From: Bacteroides sp.
Lineage (GTDB): Bacteria; Bacteroidota; Bacteroidia; Bacteroidales; Bacteroidaceae
Length of the DNA stretch: 64,000 bases
Direction: 5' to 3'
NCBI GenBank assembly: GCA_021202275.1
Contig: JAJQDI010000009.1
Coordinates: 372,001-436,000, forward strand
Each line of letters opens with the position of its first letter. Position 1 is the first letter of the stretch. A program made the translations under genes and the position numbers. This document shows, in pieces, positions 1 through 9,753 of this stretch. Under the pieces are notes generated by a model. The model worked only from the letters and a program-made list of their open reading frames with translations. It searched no databases and was not told the origin of the DNA.

Positions 1-30
1 CGTATCCCCGGACTTCAGGGAAGCAGCCAT
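1..30 (-). CDS. Partial gene start, possible CDP-alcohol phosphotransferase
   Basis: An ATG at position 30 opens a reading frame that runs off the left edge, starting MAASLKSGDT. An AGAAGG Shine-Dalgarno-like stretch sits five bases upstream, and the gene begins 28 bases after the ATP-grasp stop, so it should be the next member of the inositol operon. From memory, CDP-alcohol phosphatidyltransferases in comparable Bacteroidetes clusters begin with a similar Ser-Leu-Lys-Ser..Asp-Thr stretch, and such an enzyme would complete the pathway. Only ten codons are visible, so the product is inferred from context, not shown by sequence. Confidence 0.4.
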   Translation of the reverse strand, partial: MAASLKSGDT

Positions 31-58
31 AGATACCTTCTTGTCATTTTCTGTGTGT

Positions 59-920
59 TCATTCTCTTTCATACACTCTCTTCAGGATCACGTTTGCTAT
101 AGCCTTTGCTGCCTCTTCCCTGCAAGGGGCAAAACTGGGCCAGTCATTAAAATCAATAATCCGCAGGGTACCATCCGGAGAGACGATACAATCTCCTCCG
201 TATACCTGTACATTCAACACATCCGCCGCCCGTTCGCACAGAGCCTGCAAGCTCTCCACCGAAAAACCGATCCCCGTGGGCCGTCCGTTGATCTCTTCCA
301 GTCCGAACTTGCTATGCTGTTTGTCAAACGGATAGAACCAATGAAAAAAAACCGCTCCCGGCCACTCCGTAGAATTTGATCAGATCGCCCGGCAGATGTT
401 TGCTGATAACCACGCGACGGATACCCCGCAGTGCATACTCGATCAGTATTTCCTGCAATTCCGCCAGGTGTCGCACGTAGGAGACATCTTCCCGGTGTAT
501 GGCGTGAAAATCTGCCCGCTTCACCCAGCAGGGAGCGAATTCTTCAGAGATCCGTCCTGCCACAGACACGTCCGTATCGTAAGCCATACTCTCCGGATAG
601 GCGATCTGATTTCCGAGCAACAGAAAAGTCATCCGTTCCCGGCTGCAATTACGTATACCGGATGCGGGATTGATGGCCAGCAGACCTTTTTCCTCCATCT
701 GTTCCAATTTCCGTACCGCCGCCCCGCTGCGCATCATGGTAAATACACACGATCCGCGCAGTTCCCTCAACAGGAACTCCTGTTCGGTATACATCCGTAC
801 CACATGTCCTTCCCTGATCAGCTGGCGGGCTGTAGCCGATAAAATAGCAGCATCGTTCCCCACATGATTGGGAGAGAAGAGAGTATAACGCTGTACAGCC
901 GCAAATTCCAGTCTTTTCAT
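59..920 (-). pseudogene. ATP-grasp family protein, frameshifted in a T8 tract
   Basis: Two reading frames (324-920 and 59-about 340) join into one 286-residue protein if one T is removed from the T8 run (plus-strand A344-351). The join reads GSGFF then HWFYPFDKQHSKFGLEE without a break. The product looks like a RimK-type ATP-grasp ligase: a Lys-bearing strand (PCWVKRADFHAIH), a conserved HLPGDLIKFYGV segment, and a C-terminal metal-binding-like DGTLRIIDFNDWPSF stretch. The start overlaps the stop of the upstream nucleotidyltransferase (ATGA), so the two are probably translationally coupled. Its substrate is unknown; the operon suggests an amino acid or small acid joined to an inositol-containing product. 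As read, the first 198 residues would be made without the metal-binding end, so it is inactive unless the tract slips. Confidence 0.75.
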
Positions 921-1630
921 CCGTTTCGGTGTTGATCCACAAACTGACGTGCCTCTGTCCAGTCAGCACTACGATCTATATCAATGATCTTTGAAAAAGG
1001 AAAGGCTCTGACACGTAGCCCGGCAGAGACCAAGTGCTTCTGAAAGCCTCTCATCCGGTCGATCCCTTTTTTCCGGGCGGGGATCACCTGCAAAAGTGCC
1101 TCACGATCCAGGCAATAGATCCCACCGGATACGTAATGTTTTCCCCGGGGCGGCACAGAGGTATAGTCTGTGATCCGCAACTCCTCATCCGTGCATACAT
1201 ACAACGGAGATTCATCTTCCACATAGGTTGTCACAGCCATCAGGGCGTTACAATCGTCAGATCTGCGGAACTCTTCCAGGTAAAGAGAGAATTCTTTTTC
1301 ATCAAACACCGGATCTACCGTAGTCAAACAACATTTTCCGCTTCTTTCCAGAAAAGGGACAAGCATTTCTAAGCTATGCAGCGAATCGGCTGTGGTCTTC
1401 ACCACCAGATTCAGAGATACGGGCAGAGCGAGACCTCTCAGGTAGGTATACACATCCTCCATCTCTTCATTCACAACCACACTGACAGAGGTGGCCTGCT
1501 GAGCCAGGAAAATACGGATGAGCCTTCCTATCAGAGGTTCCCCTCCTATCTCTACCAGGGGTTTGGATATATGTATACCGTCGGCTACCAGCCGGCTACC
1601 TGCTCCGGCAGCAATGATCGCAAAATCCAT
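917..1630 (-). CDS. Nucleotidyltransferase, probable inositol-phosphate cytidylyltransferase
   Basis: The 237-residue protein has the N-terminal signature of the NTP_transferase family (AAGAGSRL, then SKPLVEIGGEPLIGR), which binds the nucleotide and activates a phosphorylated sugar or alcohol. An acidic TTVDPVFD stretch lies where the family has its metal-binding Asp. A late IIDIDRSADW motif matches the C-terminal metal-binding Asp pattern of cytidylyl/uridylyl transferases. It lies six bases after the inositol-1-phosphate synthase gene and overlaps the ATP-grasp gene by an ATGA. This context makes CTP:inositol-1-phosphate cytidylyltransferase the best guess. A generic sugar-phosphate nucleotidyltransferase remains possible, since substrate residues cannot be read off here. 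Confidence 0.75.
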   Translation of the reverse strand: MDFAIIAAGAGSRLVADGIHISKPLVEIGGEPLIGRLIRIFLAQQATSVSVVVNEEMEDVYTYLRGLALPVSLNLVVKTTADSLHSLEMLVPFLERSGKCCLTTVDPVFDEKEFSLYLEEFRRSDDCNALMAVTTYVEDESPLYVCTDEELRITDYTSVPPRGKHYVSGGIYCLDREALLQVIPARKKGIDRMRGFQKHLVSAGLRVRAFPFSKIIDIDRSADWTEARQFVDQHRNG

Positions 1631-1636
1631 ACCCTG

Positions 1637-2935
1637 TCAATCTAAATAATCCAATGTAGACTCTCCGATCATCTTACGCAACGTATTCTTCAGCCTGGTA
1701 TACTGAATAAACAGATCATGTTCGGGCACATGCTCCGTATCGTGCATCGGGCTCTTGAAGTAGAAGGAGAGCCAGTCCTGTATACCGCTCATTCCGGCAC
1801 GTGCAGCCAGATCGGCAAACAAAACCAGATCCAGCACCAGAGGAGCTGCCAGGATAGAGTCCCGACAGAGAAAATCTACCTTGAGCTGCATCGGGTATCC
1901 CATCCAGCCGATGATATCGATATTGTCCCACCCTTCTTTGTTGTCTTTCCGGGGAGGATAGTAATTGATCCGTACCTTATGATAAATATGGCCATACAGT
2001 TCCGGATAGATGTCCGGTTGCAGAATGGTATCAATCACCGACAGTTTGCTTACCTCTTTGGTTTTGAAAGAATCCGGATCATCCAGTACCTCTCCGTCGC
2101 GGTTGCCTAAGATATTGGTCGAGAACCATCCGGAAAGTCCCAGCATACGGGTTTTCAGCATGGGAGCCAGTACAGTCTTCAGCATCGTTTGCCCGGTTTT
2201 GAAGTCTTTTCCAGCAACAGGCACCTGCTTGTTCCGGGCAAACTCCCACATAGCAGGTATATCCACACACAAGTTGGGGGCTCCCATGATAAAGGGCACT
2301 CCCTCAGCGATGGCGGCATACGCGTAGCACATACTGGGCGCGACGATATCGGTCCGGTTGTCTTTCATAGACTGTTCCAGGTCGCTCAAGGTATGGTGCT
2401 CCCTGCAGGCAGGCAGGTAGATCTCCGTACTGGCAGACCAGATCACTACCAGACGGTCGCATCCGTTCTGTTGTTTGAACTGCCGGATATCTTCCCGAAG
2501 CTGCTCTGTCAGTTCCCAACGGTTATCAGCGGATTTGACATGGGTACCGTGCAGGCGTTTCACCCACTCCGGATCAAACGCGGCTTTCATGGGTTGGATG
2601 CGCTGAAGTTCTTCTTTCACAGGTTCGAGGTCTTTATGATCCAGCACCTCTGCATGCAGGGCAGCCTCATAGACATCGTCCGGAAAAATATCCCATCCTC
2701 CGAAAACCAGGTCGTCCATACCCGCTAAGGGAACTACTTCTTTTATTTTAGGAAAACGATTTTCCTTGCGTTGGCCCAACCGGATGGTGGCCAGTTGTGT
2801 GATGGAACCTATGGGTTGAGAGAGTCCTCTGCGGGCAGAGAGTGTCCCCACAACAAATGTAGTGGCAACTGCCCCTCCCAATCCTACGACTAATACGCCC
2901 AGACGACCGTCGGCAGATCTGATTTCTTGTTTCAT
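1637..2935 (-). CDS. ino1: Myo-inositol-1-phosphate synthase
   Basis: This enzyme isomerises glucose-6-phosphate to myo-inositol-1-phosphate using bound NAD, the committed step of inositol synthesis. The 432-residue protein starts with a Rossmann NAD-binding loop (VVGLGGAVATTFVVG) and contains the later conserved GKDFKTGQTMLKT segment and an ILGNRDGEVLDDPDSFKTKE stretch that carry the active-site lysines of the family. Length and motif order are those of bacterial and archaeal Inositol-1-P synthase (NAD-binding plus Inos-1-P_synth domains). It heads an operon with a nucleotidyltransferase, an ATP-grasp protein and one further gene, so the inositol phosphate most likely feeds lipid headgroup or capsule-like synthesis rather than catabolism. 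Confidence 0.95.
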   Translation of the reverse strand: MKQEIRSADGRLGVLVVGLGGAVATTFVVGTLSARRGLSQPIGSITQLATIRLGQRKENRFPKIKEVVPLAGMDDLVFGGWDIFPDDVYEAALHAEVLDHKDLEPVKEELQRIQPMKAAFDPEWVKRLHGTHVKSADNRWELTEQLREDIRQFKQQNGCDRLVVIWSASTEIYLPACREHHTLSDLEQSMKDNRTDIVAPSMCYAYAAIAEGVPFIMGAPNLCVDIPAMWEFARNKQVPVAGKDFKTGQTMLKTVLAPMLKTRMLGLSGWFSTNILGNRDGEVLDDPDSFKTKEVSKLSVIDTILQPDIYPELYGHIYHKVRINYYPPRKDNKEGWDNIDIIGWMGYPMQLKVDFLCRDSILAAPLVLDLVLFADLAARAGMSGIQDWLSFYFKSPMHDTEHVPEHDLFIQYTRLKNTLRKMIGESTLDYLD

Positions 2936-3124
2936 GTTTTATGGATTTATATTCAAATTATGGTTTACCGATCTTTACTTCCGGACAGGCAGAAAAGAGT
3001 CCGTATGGTAACGACACGATATGGTAGACTTGTTCTAAAACTTTTTAAAAAGATTTAGACAAATCCCGATCAATAAAACAATTTATAAGCTGACTTGTTC
3101 CGGGGAAGGAACTATTTTACAGAT
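2936..3124. other. Intergenic region before ino1
   Basis: This 189-base AT-rich spacer lies between the DUF5686 gene and ino1, both on the minus strand. No convincing TTTG...TAnnTTTG pair and no strong terminator hairpin was seen, so the ino1 promoter is not placed. Confidence 0.3.
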
Positions 3125-5671
3125 TCAAAAATTCAGACGGGCAGTAATGCGCAATCCGGATCGGTCGATCCCCTCCATATCGCGGTAGGTAAGGCGCCAG
3201 GTATAGTCGAAACGGAACACCTTAAAGACATTCTCAATTCCTACTCCGGCCTCCATATAGGGTCGGCCTCCCATTTTATAACTCCCTTCGGGAAAAAGGA
3301 AAAGCCCGTCACTATGCTCCGGATTGTTCTTGTCGCTCAATCCTCCGTACATGCCGCGGAAAGAGAGTATCTCCCTCCATTCGAGCTTCTTCAATAGTGG
3401 GATCCGGTTGAAGAGCAACCCGTTGAGGTAATAGGTCAGATCCCAGGAGACATATTCATCGTTCAGGAATTCCATGGCGTTCATCAGCACATACGATTCC
3501 GGCTGGGTAATGTAGGTCAGGTTGACGCGGGGAATGATCAGCAACGGAAACGGCACTTTGCTCCAGACCTTACCACCCCGCAGAATGGCGTCGGTATAAC
3601 CAAAGGCGGAGAACCAGAATCTCTTTTCAAATCCCACTTCCGTATGGTGAAGGGTATAGTCGCTCCCCAGAAAGCCTTTCGCCGAAGCAGTATGCGCCAA
3701 CATGAATACAGGCGCGTCGTAAGAAACTTTATAACGGCTCCATTGGGTCTGCATAAACTTTTCATTGGGCGAATACCGGAGTTTGAGTTCCAGTTCACTG
3801 AGACAAAAATCACGCAGGAAATCCAGTTTGCCATCTGCCCTTTTTACCTCAAAAGGGATGAAATGAGAAGCCTCCTCGGTACGATACCGGGTAGTCAGGT
3901 AGTACGAGAATCCCGAATGCCGCTCATGGGTATAGGTCAGTTCGGCTTTGCGGCTATATCCGATGCGGTCGTCCGTTTTGCGCTTCACAGACAGGAACAT
4001 ATTGTCTTTATTGGCCAGCAGATAGTTCTGTCCGTACTGACGAACGTCGTATTCATAAACTGCTTTCACGGAATGGATGGGAAACTCATTGGCATATTCC
4101 TTCTTGGGCAGGAAAGAGTACTCCAACTCTCCCATGTATTTCCACTTCGCATCGCGTATCCCATAGGCCACAAACCCTTTGGCCAGCCAATGCGGGTTCA
4201 GATGGGCGGAAGTCATCCCCCCGGCACGCAACCGGATACCTTCCAGCGCATTGCCACTGACCGTAGAGTTCAGAGGTCCGTAGTAGGATTTAGGCTTATC
4301 CTCCGGTATGTTCAGGTATCCGTTGAACAATACCGATATGCCTTTCTCCGTCCAGTAATAGGCCGGATGATTGCGTAGCTGATCCATCAGCCGGTCTACG
4401 GCGTCTTCCTTTTCATCGATGGAGCGCGGACGTTCTGCCTGCCAGAATACATTTTCACGATACAAGGCTTCGGGGTCTTCGATCACGCGTTCGGGCCTGC
4501 TGAAGACTCCCTCCCCTGCCGGCTTGTCGAACGAATGGTTGTAATAGGTCACCAGTCGCCGGGCAAATATACCATCCGATTTTTCTCTGAGTTTAAATAC
4601 GGTAGTGATCTCTTCGTGCAGCAACAGGCGAACTCCCTCGGGCGTACGTGTAAACTCCTGTTGCAGGGTCATATCATCTACGAAATTGAGATTGATCTTT
4701 TGCGGAAAGTTCATCCGTACCCGCCGCACAAAATAGGTGGAATCTAACGTAACGAACAGATGACCCGTAAACCCGAAAGATTCGGAGTTGAAAGGAACAA
4801 AAGTCAGATCCACATGAGGCTTTCCATCAATATCCAGGGTATCCGACAGATAATATTTATAGAAAGAGGTCCCCATTTTCGACAGCGGGCTCACAAACTT
4901 ATTGGTAAAAAGAGTAATGTTATTCTCATAGATATCTACATCCCGGAACACCTCATTCATCATTGCCTCCATTCCCTGCCTGGGAATGATCTCATCTATA
5001 CCGTCTCTTCTGACAGCATGTATATATTGCTTTTCCGATCGGGGCGACCTGCGGTAGTAATCTGTACCCAGGGCTTCCCGGATAGAGACGGTCAGTACCG
5101 GTTTGCCTGTTACCTCCGAGGTATCTACATACTCCCGGAGAAAATCAAATTTCCGGTAGAGTTTCTTGTTCTGTTTGTATTCGTCGAAGTTGTTGAGGGC
5201 AAAAGTGGTCTTATCGTACCGATCGTGCGCATAGTATTCCTCTGCATACGGAGAGCCCTTCTCTTTGTGCTCAATTACCTGACGCACGAAAGCAACAGCC
5301 GGATTCTCTTTCCGGCTATACCGTTCACGTCCCGGCTTGATCACCACTTCGGAGAGTCCATAGGTAGTAGGTGATAGTTGGATGTGGTACTCTTTCCGGA
5401 CCGAAAGATCTATCTTCTCCGCAAACTCTTCATAGCCGATCGTGGACACTACCAGTTCTGCCTCCCGCTGCGAAACCTGAAACGAAAATTTTCCCTCGTC
5501 GTCTGTTGTAGTTCCTGTTGTAGTTCCCTTCAGATACACCGATACATACGACAAGGGTTCCTGTGTGAGCGAGTCACACACAGATCCTCTGAGCAGATAC
5601 TGGGCCTGTAAGGGTATCAACAAAAAAAGAGCAACTGTGCAAAATAAAAAACGCTTTATATAGAATAACAT
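3125..5671 (-). CDS. DUF5686 outer-membrane protein with CarboxypepD-reg domain
   Basis: The 848-residue protein begins with a signal peptide (hydrophobic core FLFCTVALFLLIPL, cleavage near LQAQ). A carboxypeptidase-regulatory-like beta-sandwich follows at about residues 25-110 (RGSVCDSLTQEPLSYVSVYL), as in TonB-dependent systems. The rest is a long region typical of the Bacteroidetes DUF5686 family, ending in aromatic-rich beta-strands (RITARLNF) that fit an outer-membrane barrel. Its molecular role is unknown. It has its own well-formed promoter upstream and no obvious operon partner; the inositol operon begins 190 bases downstream. Family assignment is by overall pattern rather than by a search. 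Confidence 0.85.
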   Translation of the reverse strand: MLFYIKRFLFCTVALFLLIPLQAQYLLRGSVCDSLTQEPLSYVSVYLKGTTTGTTTDDEGKFSFQVSQREAELVVSTIGYEEFAEKIDLSVRKEYHIQLSPTTYGLSEVVIKPGRERYSRKENPAVAFVRQVIEHKEKGSPYAEEYYAHDRYDKTTFALNNFDEYKQNKKLYRKFDFLREYVDTSEVTGKPVLTVSIREALGTDYYRRSPRSEKQYIHAVRRDGIDEIIPRQGMEAMMNEVFRDVDIYENNITLFTNKFVSPLSKMGTSFYKYYLSDTLDIDGKPHVDLTFVPFNSESFGFTGHLFVTLDSTYFVRRVRMNFPQKINLNFVDDMTLQQEFTRTPEGVRLLLHEEITTVFKLREKSDGIFARRLVTYYNHSFDKPAGEGVFSRPERVIEDPEALYRENVFWQAERPRSIDEKEDAVDRLMDQLRNHPAYYWTEKGISVLFNGYLNIPEDKPKSYYGPLNSTVSGNALEGIRLRAGGMTSAHLNPHWLAKGFVAYGIRDAKWKYMGELEYSFLPKKEYANEFPIHSVKAVYEYDVRQYGQNYLLANKDNMFLSVKRKTDDRIGYSRKAELTYTHERHSGFSYYLTTRYRTEEASHFIPFEVKRADGKLDFLRDFCLSELELKLRYSPNEKFMQTQWSRYKVSYDAPVFMLAHTASAKGFLGSDYTLHHTEVGFEKRFWFSAFGYTDAILRGGKVWSKVPFPLLIIPRVNLTYITQPESYVLMNAMEFLNDEYVSWDLTYYLNGLLFNRIPLLKKLEWREILSFRGMYGGLSDKNNPEHSDGLFLFPEGSYKMGGRPYMEAGVGIENVFKVFRFDYTWRLTYRDMEGIDRSGLRITARLNF

Positions 5672-5694
5672 TGTATGCAGTCTGAATGAACGGG

Positions 5695-5725
5695 CAAAGA
5701 TAAGACAATTCCGACAGAACGCAAA
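5695..5725 (-). promoter_or_regulatory. Bacteroidetes-type promoter of the DUF5686 gene
   Basis: On the minus strand, TTTG (plus 5722-5725) is followed after 19 bases by TATCTTTG (plus 5695-5702), matching the -33/-7 consensus TTTG-N19-21-TAnnTTTG. It sits 24 bases before the start codon at 5671. Confidence 0.75.
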
Positions 5726-5767
5726 GGTCGTTATGGATGTAAAAATGGTCTAATAAAGAGAACTATT

Positions 5768-6066
5768 GATTTACGATGTACGGATGTACGATGTACAATT
5801 GAAAGGATTAACGTTATCAAGTGCGAAGCGCACACCAGAAACAACCTTAATCCAACGGTGGGCAAAGTCAAAAGATTGCAGCTATCAGATCAGGAAGTAT
5901 CCTGTATGCAACCTTTGCCAGGTTGAATCCTGTATATCCATATCTCCTTCGGGGAACGCAAAGAAATATATGGAAACATCTGTAATTCCAATCGTTATTA
6001 GTTTTGCTGAACGTTGGCTGAGGCTGTCGACCAACGGTTGGTAAATCAGTAGATCGTAAATCCGTA
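5768..6066. repeat. Intergenic repeat copy (a) of the TTTACGATGTACGAT family
   Basis: The left end (5768-5805) holds stacked units related to GATTTACGATGTACG, and the right end (6046-6066) carries the reverse unit ATCGTAAATCCGTA. The interior contains CCAACGGT and CCAACGGTTGG motifs also found in copy (b). It fills the space between the divergent DUF5686 and aspT genes. No credible ORF lies here. See the matching elements at 9754, 13842, 25129 and 60447. Confidence 0.6.
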
Positions 6067-6238
6067 AAAAGTTTCAGCATTCTTACAAAACTCATCTCCC
6101 GTGAAACACTTTCGGCAAATTCTTGTTGTAATAAAAACTTGTCAGAACTTTTTGGTTCTTCCCCGGGCAGGTACTGTGCTGAAAGGAGGAAAACAAAGAT
6201 ATATATACCAATTATAGCAATAACAAATATCTTACATT

Positions 6239-7996
6239 ATGGAATGGATTATCAATCAACTCAGGGCGCATCCTGAACTTGCCATTTTCCTGACCCTGTT
6301 CCTGGGGTTCTGGATCGGTAAATTCAAGATCGGGAAGTTCAGTCTGGGTACGGTCACCAGTGTGTTACTGGTAGGTGTGTTGGTCGGGCAACTCAATATC
6401 CCTATCGGCGATCCGCTGAAAGCTGTGTTTTTCCTGTTGTTCCTTTTCGCAGTAGGTTACAAAGTGGGGCCCCAGTTTTTCCGGGGACTGAAAAAAGACG
6501 GCTTGCCCCAGGTCTTGTTTGCCACGATCATGTGTATATTCTGCTTGCTGGTTCCTTTTGTCCTGGCTAAGATCATGGGATACAACGCGGGAGAAGCCGC
6601 CGGACTGCTGGCGGGTTCGCAAACCATCTCGGCAGTGATCGGAGTGGCAGACGATACCATACGCGGACTGAATATCAGCGATGCCGATAAGCAAAGTTAC
6701 ATCAACATCATCCCTGTAGCTTACGCGGTTACCTATATTTTCAGTACGGCCGGGTCTGCCTGGGTGGTTTCTTCGTTGGGACCTAAAATGCTGGGCGGAC
6801 TGGATAAGGTGAGAGCGGCCTGCAAAGAGCTGGAGGCTAAGATGGGCAACAGTGAAGCGGACGAACCGGGATTTATGCAAGCCGCGCGCCCTGTAGTGTT
6901 CCGGGCCTACAAGATCAGCAACGATTGGTTCGAAGGAGGAAAGAGTGTGAGTGACCTGGAAACGTATTTCGCCAGGGACAATAAGTTTATCTTTGTAGAA
7001 CGTATCCGTAAAGGTGGAGTCATCAAAGAGGTCAGCCCCGACACCCTGCTCGAAAAGGGAGACGAAGTAGTACTGAGTGGCCGCCGGGAATATGTGATCG
7101 AAGAGGAAGAGTGGATCGGCCCGGAGGTATTCGACTATCAGCTCACCGATTTCCCGGCAGAGACGTTACCGGTCATGGTTACCAAAAAGACCTTCTCGGG
7201 ACAAACCCTGGAAACCCTACGAAGCAAGAAATTCATGCACGGAGTCAGCGTACGCAGCATCAAACGTGCCGATGTAAATATCCCTGTACTCCTGCAGACT
7301 CAATTGGATTCGGGCGATATGATCGAATTAGTGGGCATGAAGCAGGACGTGGAAACGGCTGCCAATAAGATCGGATACATAGATCGTCCAACCAATCAGA
7401 CGGATATGATGTTCGTCGGGCTGGGCATCCTGATCGGAGGACTGGTAGGAGCGTTGACCCTGAGACTGGGAGGAGTGCCCATCAGTCTGAGTACCAGCGG
7501 TGGCGCGTTGATCGCCGGGCTGTTTTTCGGATGGCTGCGCTCCAAACACCCGACCTTCGGGCGCATTCCCGAACCCTCACTTTGGGTATTGAATAACGTG
7601 GGGCTGAATATGTTCATCGCAGTAGTAGGTATCACCGCCGGCCCCAGTTTTGTACAGGGATTCCAGCAGGTCGGGCTCAGCCTGTTTGTCGTAGGAGCAC
7701 TGGCTACAGCCATCCCGCTGATCCTGGGACTGTTGATGGCGCGATATATTTTCAAGTTCCATCCGGCCTATAGTCTGGGATGTACGGCAGGAGCACGCAC
7801 CACCACCGCAGCTCTGGGTGCCGTTCAGGATGCCGTAGGTAGCCAGACACCTGCTCTGGGGTATACCATTACCTATGTGGTAGGCAACACGTTACTTATC
7901 ATCTGGGGGGGTAGTGATCGTATTGCTGATGAGCTGAACAAAGAAATTTACTCCGTTCCAGGCAGCATGCCACTACCCTGGACATACCCTTATTGA
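6239..7996 (+). CDS. aspT: Aspartate:alanine antiporter
   Basis: This inner-membrane antiporter imports aspartate and exports alanine. Paired with cytoplasmic aspartate decarboxylation it moves net negative charge inward and consumes a proton, generating proton motive force. The 585-residue protein has the layout of the AspT/YidE-YbjL (AAEx) family: about five hydrophobic segments at residues 10-180, a central cytoplasmic region with two TrkA-C-like domains at about 210-380 ([20 protein letters not shown] and [16 protein letters not shown]), then a second membrane block at 385-565 ending [13 protein letters not shown]. The repeated GxxxGxxTxxAAL-like segment ([20 protein letters not shown]) fits the substrate region. 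The decarboxylase gene follows 73 bases later on the same strand. Confidence 0.93.
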   Translation: MEWIINQLRAHPELAIFLTLFLGFWIGKFKIGKFSLGTVTSVLLVGVLVGQLNIPIGDPLKAVFFLLFLFAVGYKVGPQFFRGLKKDGLPQVLFATIMCIFCLLVPFVLAKIMGYNAGEAAGLLAGSQTISAVIGVADDTIRGLNISDADKQSYINIIPVAYAVTYIFSTAGSAWVVSSLGPKMLGGLDKVRAACKELEAKMGNSEADEPGFMQAARPVVFRAYKISNDWFEGGKSVSDLETYFARDNKFIFVERIRKGGVIKEVSPDTLLEKGDEVVLSGRREYVIEEEEWIGPEVFDYQLTDFPAETLPVMVTKKTFSGQTLETLRSKKFMHGVSVRSIKRADVNIPVLLQTQLDSGDMIELVGMKQDVETAANKIGYIDRPTNQTDMMFVGLGILIGGLVGALTLRLGGVPISLSTSGGALIAGLFFGWLRSKHPTFGRIPEPSLWVLNNVGLNMFIAVVGITAGPSFVQGFQQVGLSLFVVGALATAIPLILGLLMARYIFKFHPAYSLGCTAGARTTTAALGAVQDAVGSQTPALGYTITYVVGNTLLIIWGGSDRIADELNKEIYSVPGSMPLPWTYPY

Positions 7997-8069
7997 ACCT
8001 GAATTTTAACTCTATGGGCTCTGGCTTTGTGACAGACGGTAAGAGAGAGTCCGACAGACAAATGACAAT

Positions 8070-9719
8070 ATGGAAAAGAAAAAAGTAAGAGATGGAGATA
8101 TCACCAAAGATTTCGAAAAAAAGATGGAGACCATCAGCCCGTTCGAACTGAAAGATAAACTGATCGACCTGGCCAACATCAGTGGAAAAAAACTATCCAA
8201 CATGATGCTCAACGCCGGACGTGGCAATCCGAACTGGATCGCTACCACTCCGCGCGAAGCCTTCTTTCTGCTGGGCAGATTCGGTCTGGAAGAGTGCAGA
8301 CGCGTATTTTCGCTGAAAGAGGGAATCGCCGGCATACCGGAACTGAATGGAATAGGCAAACGTTTCAAAGAGTTCCTCAAGGAAAACGCCAAGGAACCCG
8401 GAGCCAAATTACTCAAAGGTGCCTTCCAGTATATGATCGATACGCATCAGGCCGATCCCGACGCGCTGGCACACGAATGGGCAGAGGGAGTGATCGGAGA
8501 TCAGTATCCGGTACCCGACCGCATCCTGCATTTTACCGAACAGATCGTACAGGATTATCTGACACAGGAGATGTGTGACAGACGCCCGCCACGAGGCAGT
8601 TTTGATCTGTTTGCTACCGAAGGAGGAACTGCGGCTATGTGCTATGTCTTTGATTCCTTACAGGAAAATTACCTGCTCAACCGGGGCGACTCCATCGCAT
8701 TGATGGTACCGGCCTTCACGCCTTACATCGAGATCCCGGAGCTGAAACGCTATCGCTTCAACGTCACCGAGATACATGCCAGCCAGATGACTACAGACGG
8801 CAAGCATACCTGGCAATATCCGGATGAAGAACTGGATAAACTGCGCAACCCACAGATCAAAGCCTTGTTCCTGATCAACCCCAGCAACCCACCCAGTTAC
8901 GCGCTGAACAAACATGCCATCAGTTTCATCAAAGATGTAGTGAAGAAAGACAACCCCAACCTGATGATCATTACCGACGATGTATATGGAACGTTTGTTC
9001 CGAATTTCCGTTCGCTGATGGCCGATCTGCCGCACAATACGATCTGTGTCTACTCCTTCTCCAAATATTTCGGTGCTACGGGCTGGCGCGATGCTGTGAT
9101 CGCGCTCCATACGGACAACATCTATGACAAGATGATCGCTGCACTGCCACAAAGCATCAAAGAATCGCTCGCGCGTCGCTACGGCAGCATCGGGCTGGAT
9201 ACCGGAAACATGAAACTGATCGATCGGATGGTAGCCGACAGTCGTATGGTGGCTCTCAACCATACAGCCGGTCTTTCTCTGCCTCAACAGACACAAATGA
9301 GCCTGTTTGCCGCCTTTGCTCTCCTCGACAAAAAAGATGCCTATAAGAACCGCATGCACCAACTGATCCAGAGCCGTCTGAAGGCACTATGGAATCATAC
9401 GGGATTTGAACTGGATGAAGACCCGTTGCGTGCCGGATATTACGCGGAGATCGATATGCTGGTATGGGGAAAGAAGATCTACGGACAAGAGTTTATCGAT
9501 TATCTGACCAGAGAGTATGCTCCCCTGGATGTTGTATTCCGCCTGGCCAACGAAACCTCTCTGGTGCTGCTCAACGGAAGCGGATTTGACGGGCCCGAAT
9601 GGAGCATCCGCGTCTCACTGGCCAACCTGAACAAAGAGGATTACGTGAAGATCGGAAAAAGTATCCGTTCCCTGCTGGACGACTATGCCGAAAAATGGCA
9701 GAAGTCCCTGTCCAGATAA
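8070..9719 (+). CDS. asdA: Aspartate 4-decarboxylase / aspartate aminotransferase
   Basis: This PLP enzyme releases CO2 from L-aspartate to give L-alanine, with side activity as an aspartate aminotransferase. The 549-residue length matches AsdA. Fold-type-I aminotransferase landmarks are present: NAGRGNPNWIATTPREAF near the N-terminus, LFLINPSNPPSYAL, the TDDVYGTF aspartate segment, and YSFSKYFGATGWRDAV with the PLP lysine in SFSK. It lies directly behind aspT, which exchanges its substrate and product. The ATG at 8070 was chosen because the earlier ATG at 8062 is out of frame. Expected role: energy conservation and acid tolerance when aspartate is available. Confidence 0.94.
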   Translation: MEKKKVRDGDITKDFEKKMETISPFELKDKLIDLANISGKKLSNMMLNAGRGNPNWIATTPREAFFLLGRFGLEECRRVFSLKEGIAGIPELNGIGKRFKEFLKENAKEPGAKLLKGAFQYMIDTHQADPDALAHEWAEGVIGDQYPVPDRILHFTEQIVQDYLTQEMCDRRPPRGSFDLFATEGGTAAMCYVFDSLQENYLLNRGDSIALMVPAFTPYIEIPELKRYRFNVTEIHASQMTTDGKHTWQYPDEELDKLRNPQIKALFLINPSNPPSYALNKHAISFIKDVVKKDNPNLMIITDDVYGTFVPNFRSLMADLPHNTICVYSFSKYFGATGWRDAVIALHTDNIYDKMIAALPQSIKESLARRYGSIGLDTGNMKLIDRMVADSRMVALNHTAGLSLPQQTQMSLFAAFALLDKKDAYKNRMHQLIQSRLKALWNHTGFELDEDPLRAGYYAEIDMLVWGKKIYGQEFIDYLTREYAPLDVVFRLANETSLVLLNGSGFDGPEWSIRVSLANLNKEDYVKIGKSIRSLLDDYAEKWQKSLSR

Positions 9720-9753
9720 CCTTGTTTTTCATTTCAGCAAGACCAGATAAAGA

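Noticed and set aside
41..379. Plus-strand open frame at the left end
   Set aside because: Shadow of the ATP-grasp gene; no domain and no start signal.
3644..4378. Long plus-strand frame inside the DUF5686 gene
   Set aside because: Antisense to a well-supported gene; composition is that of a reverse complement.
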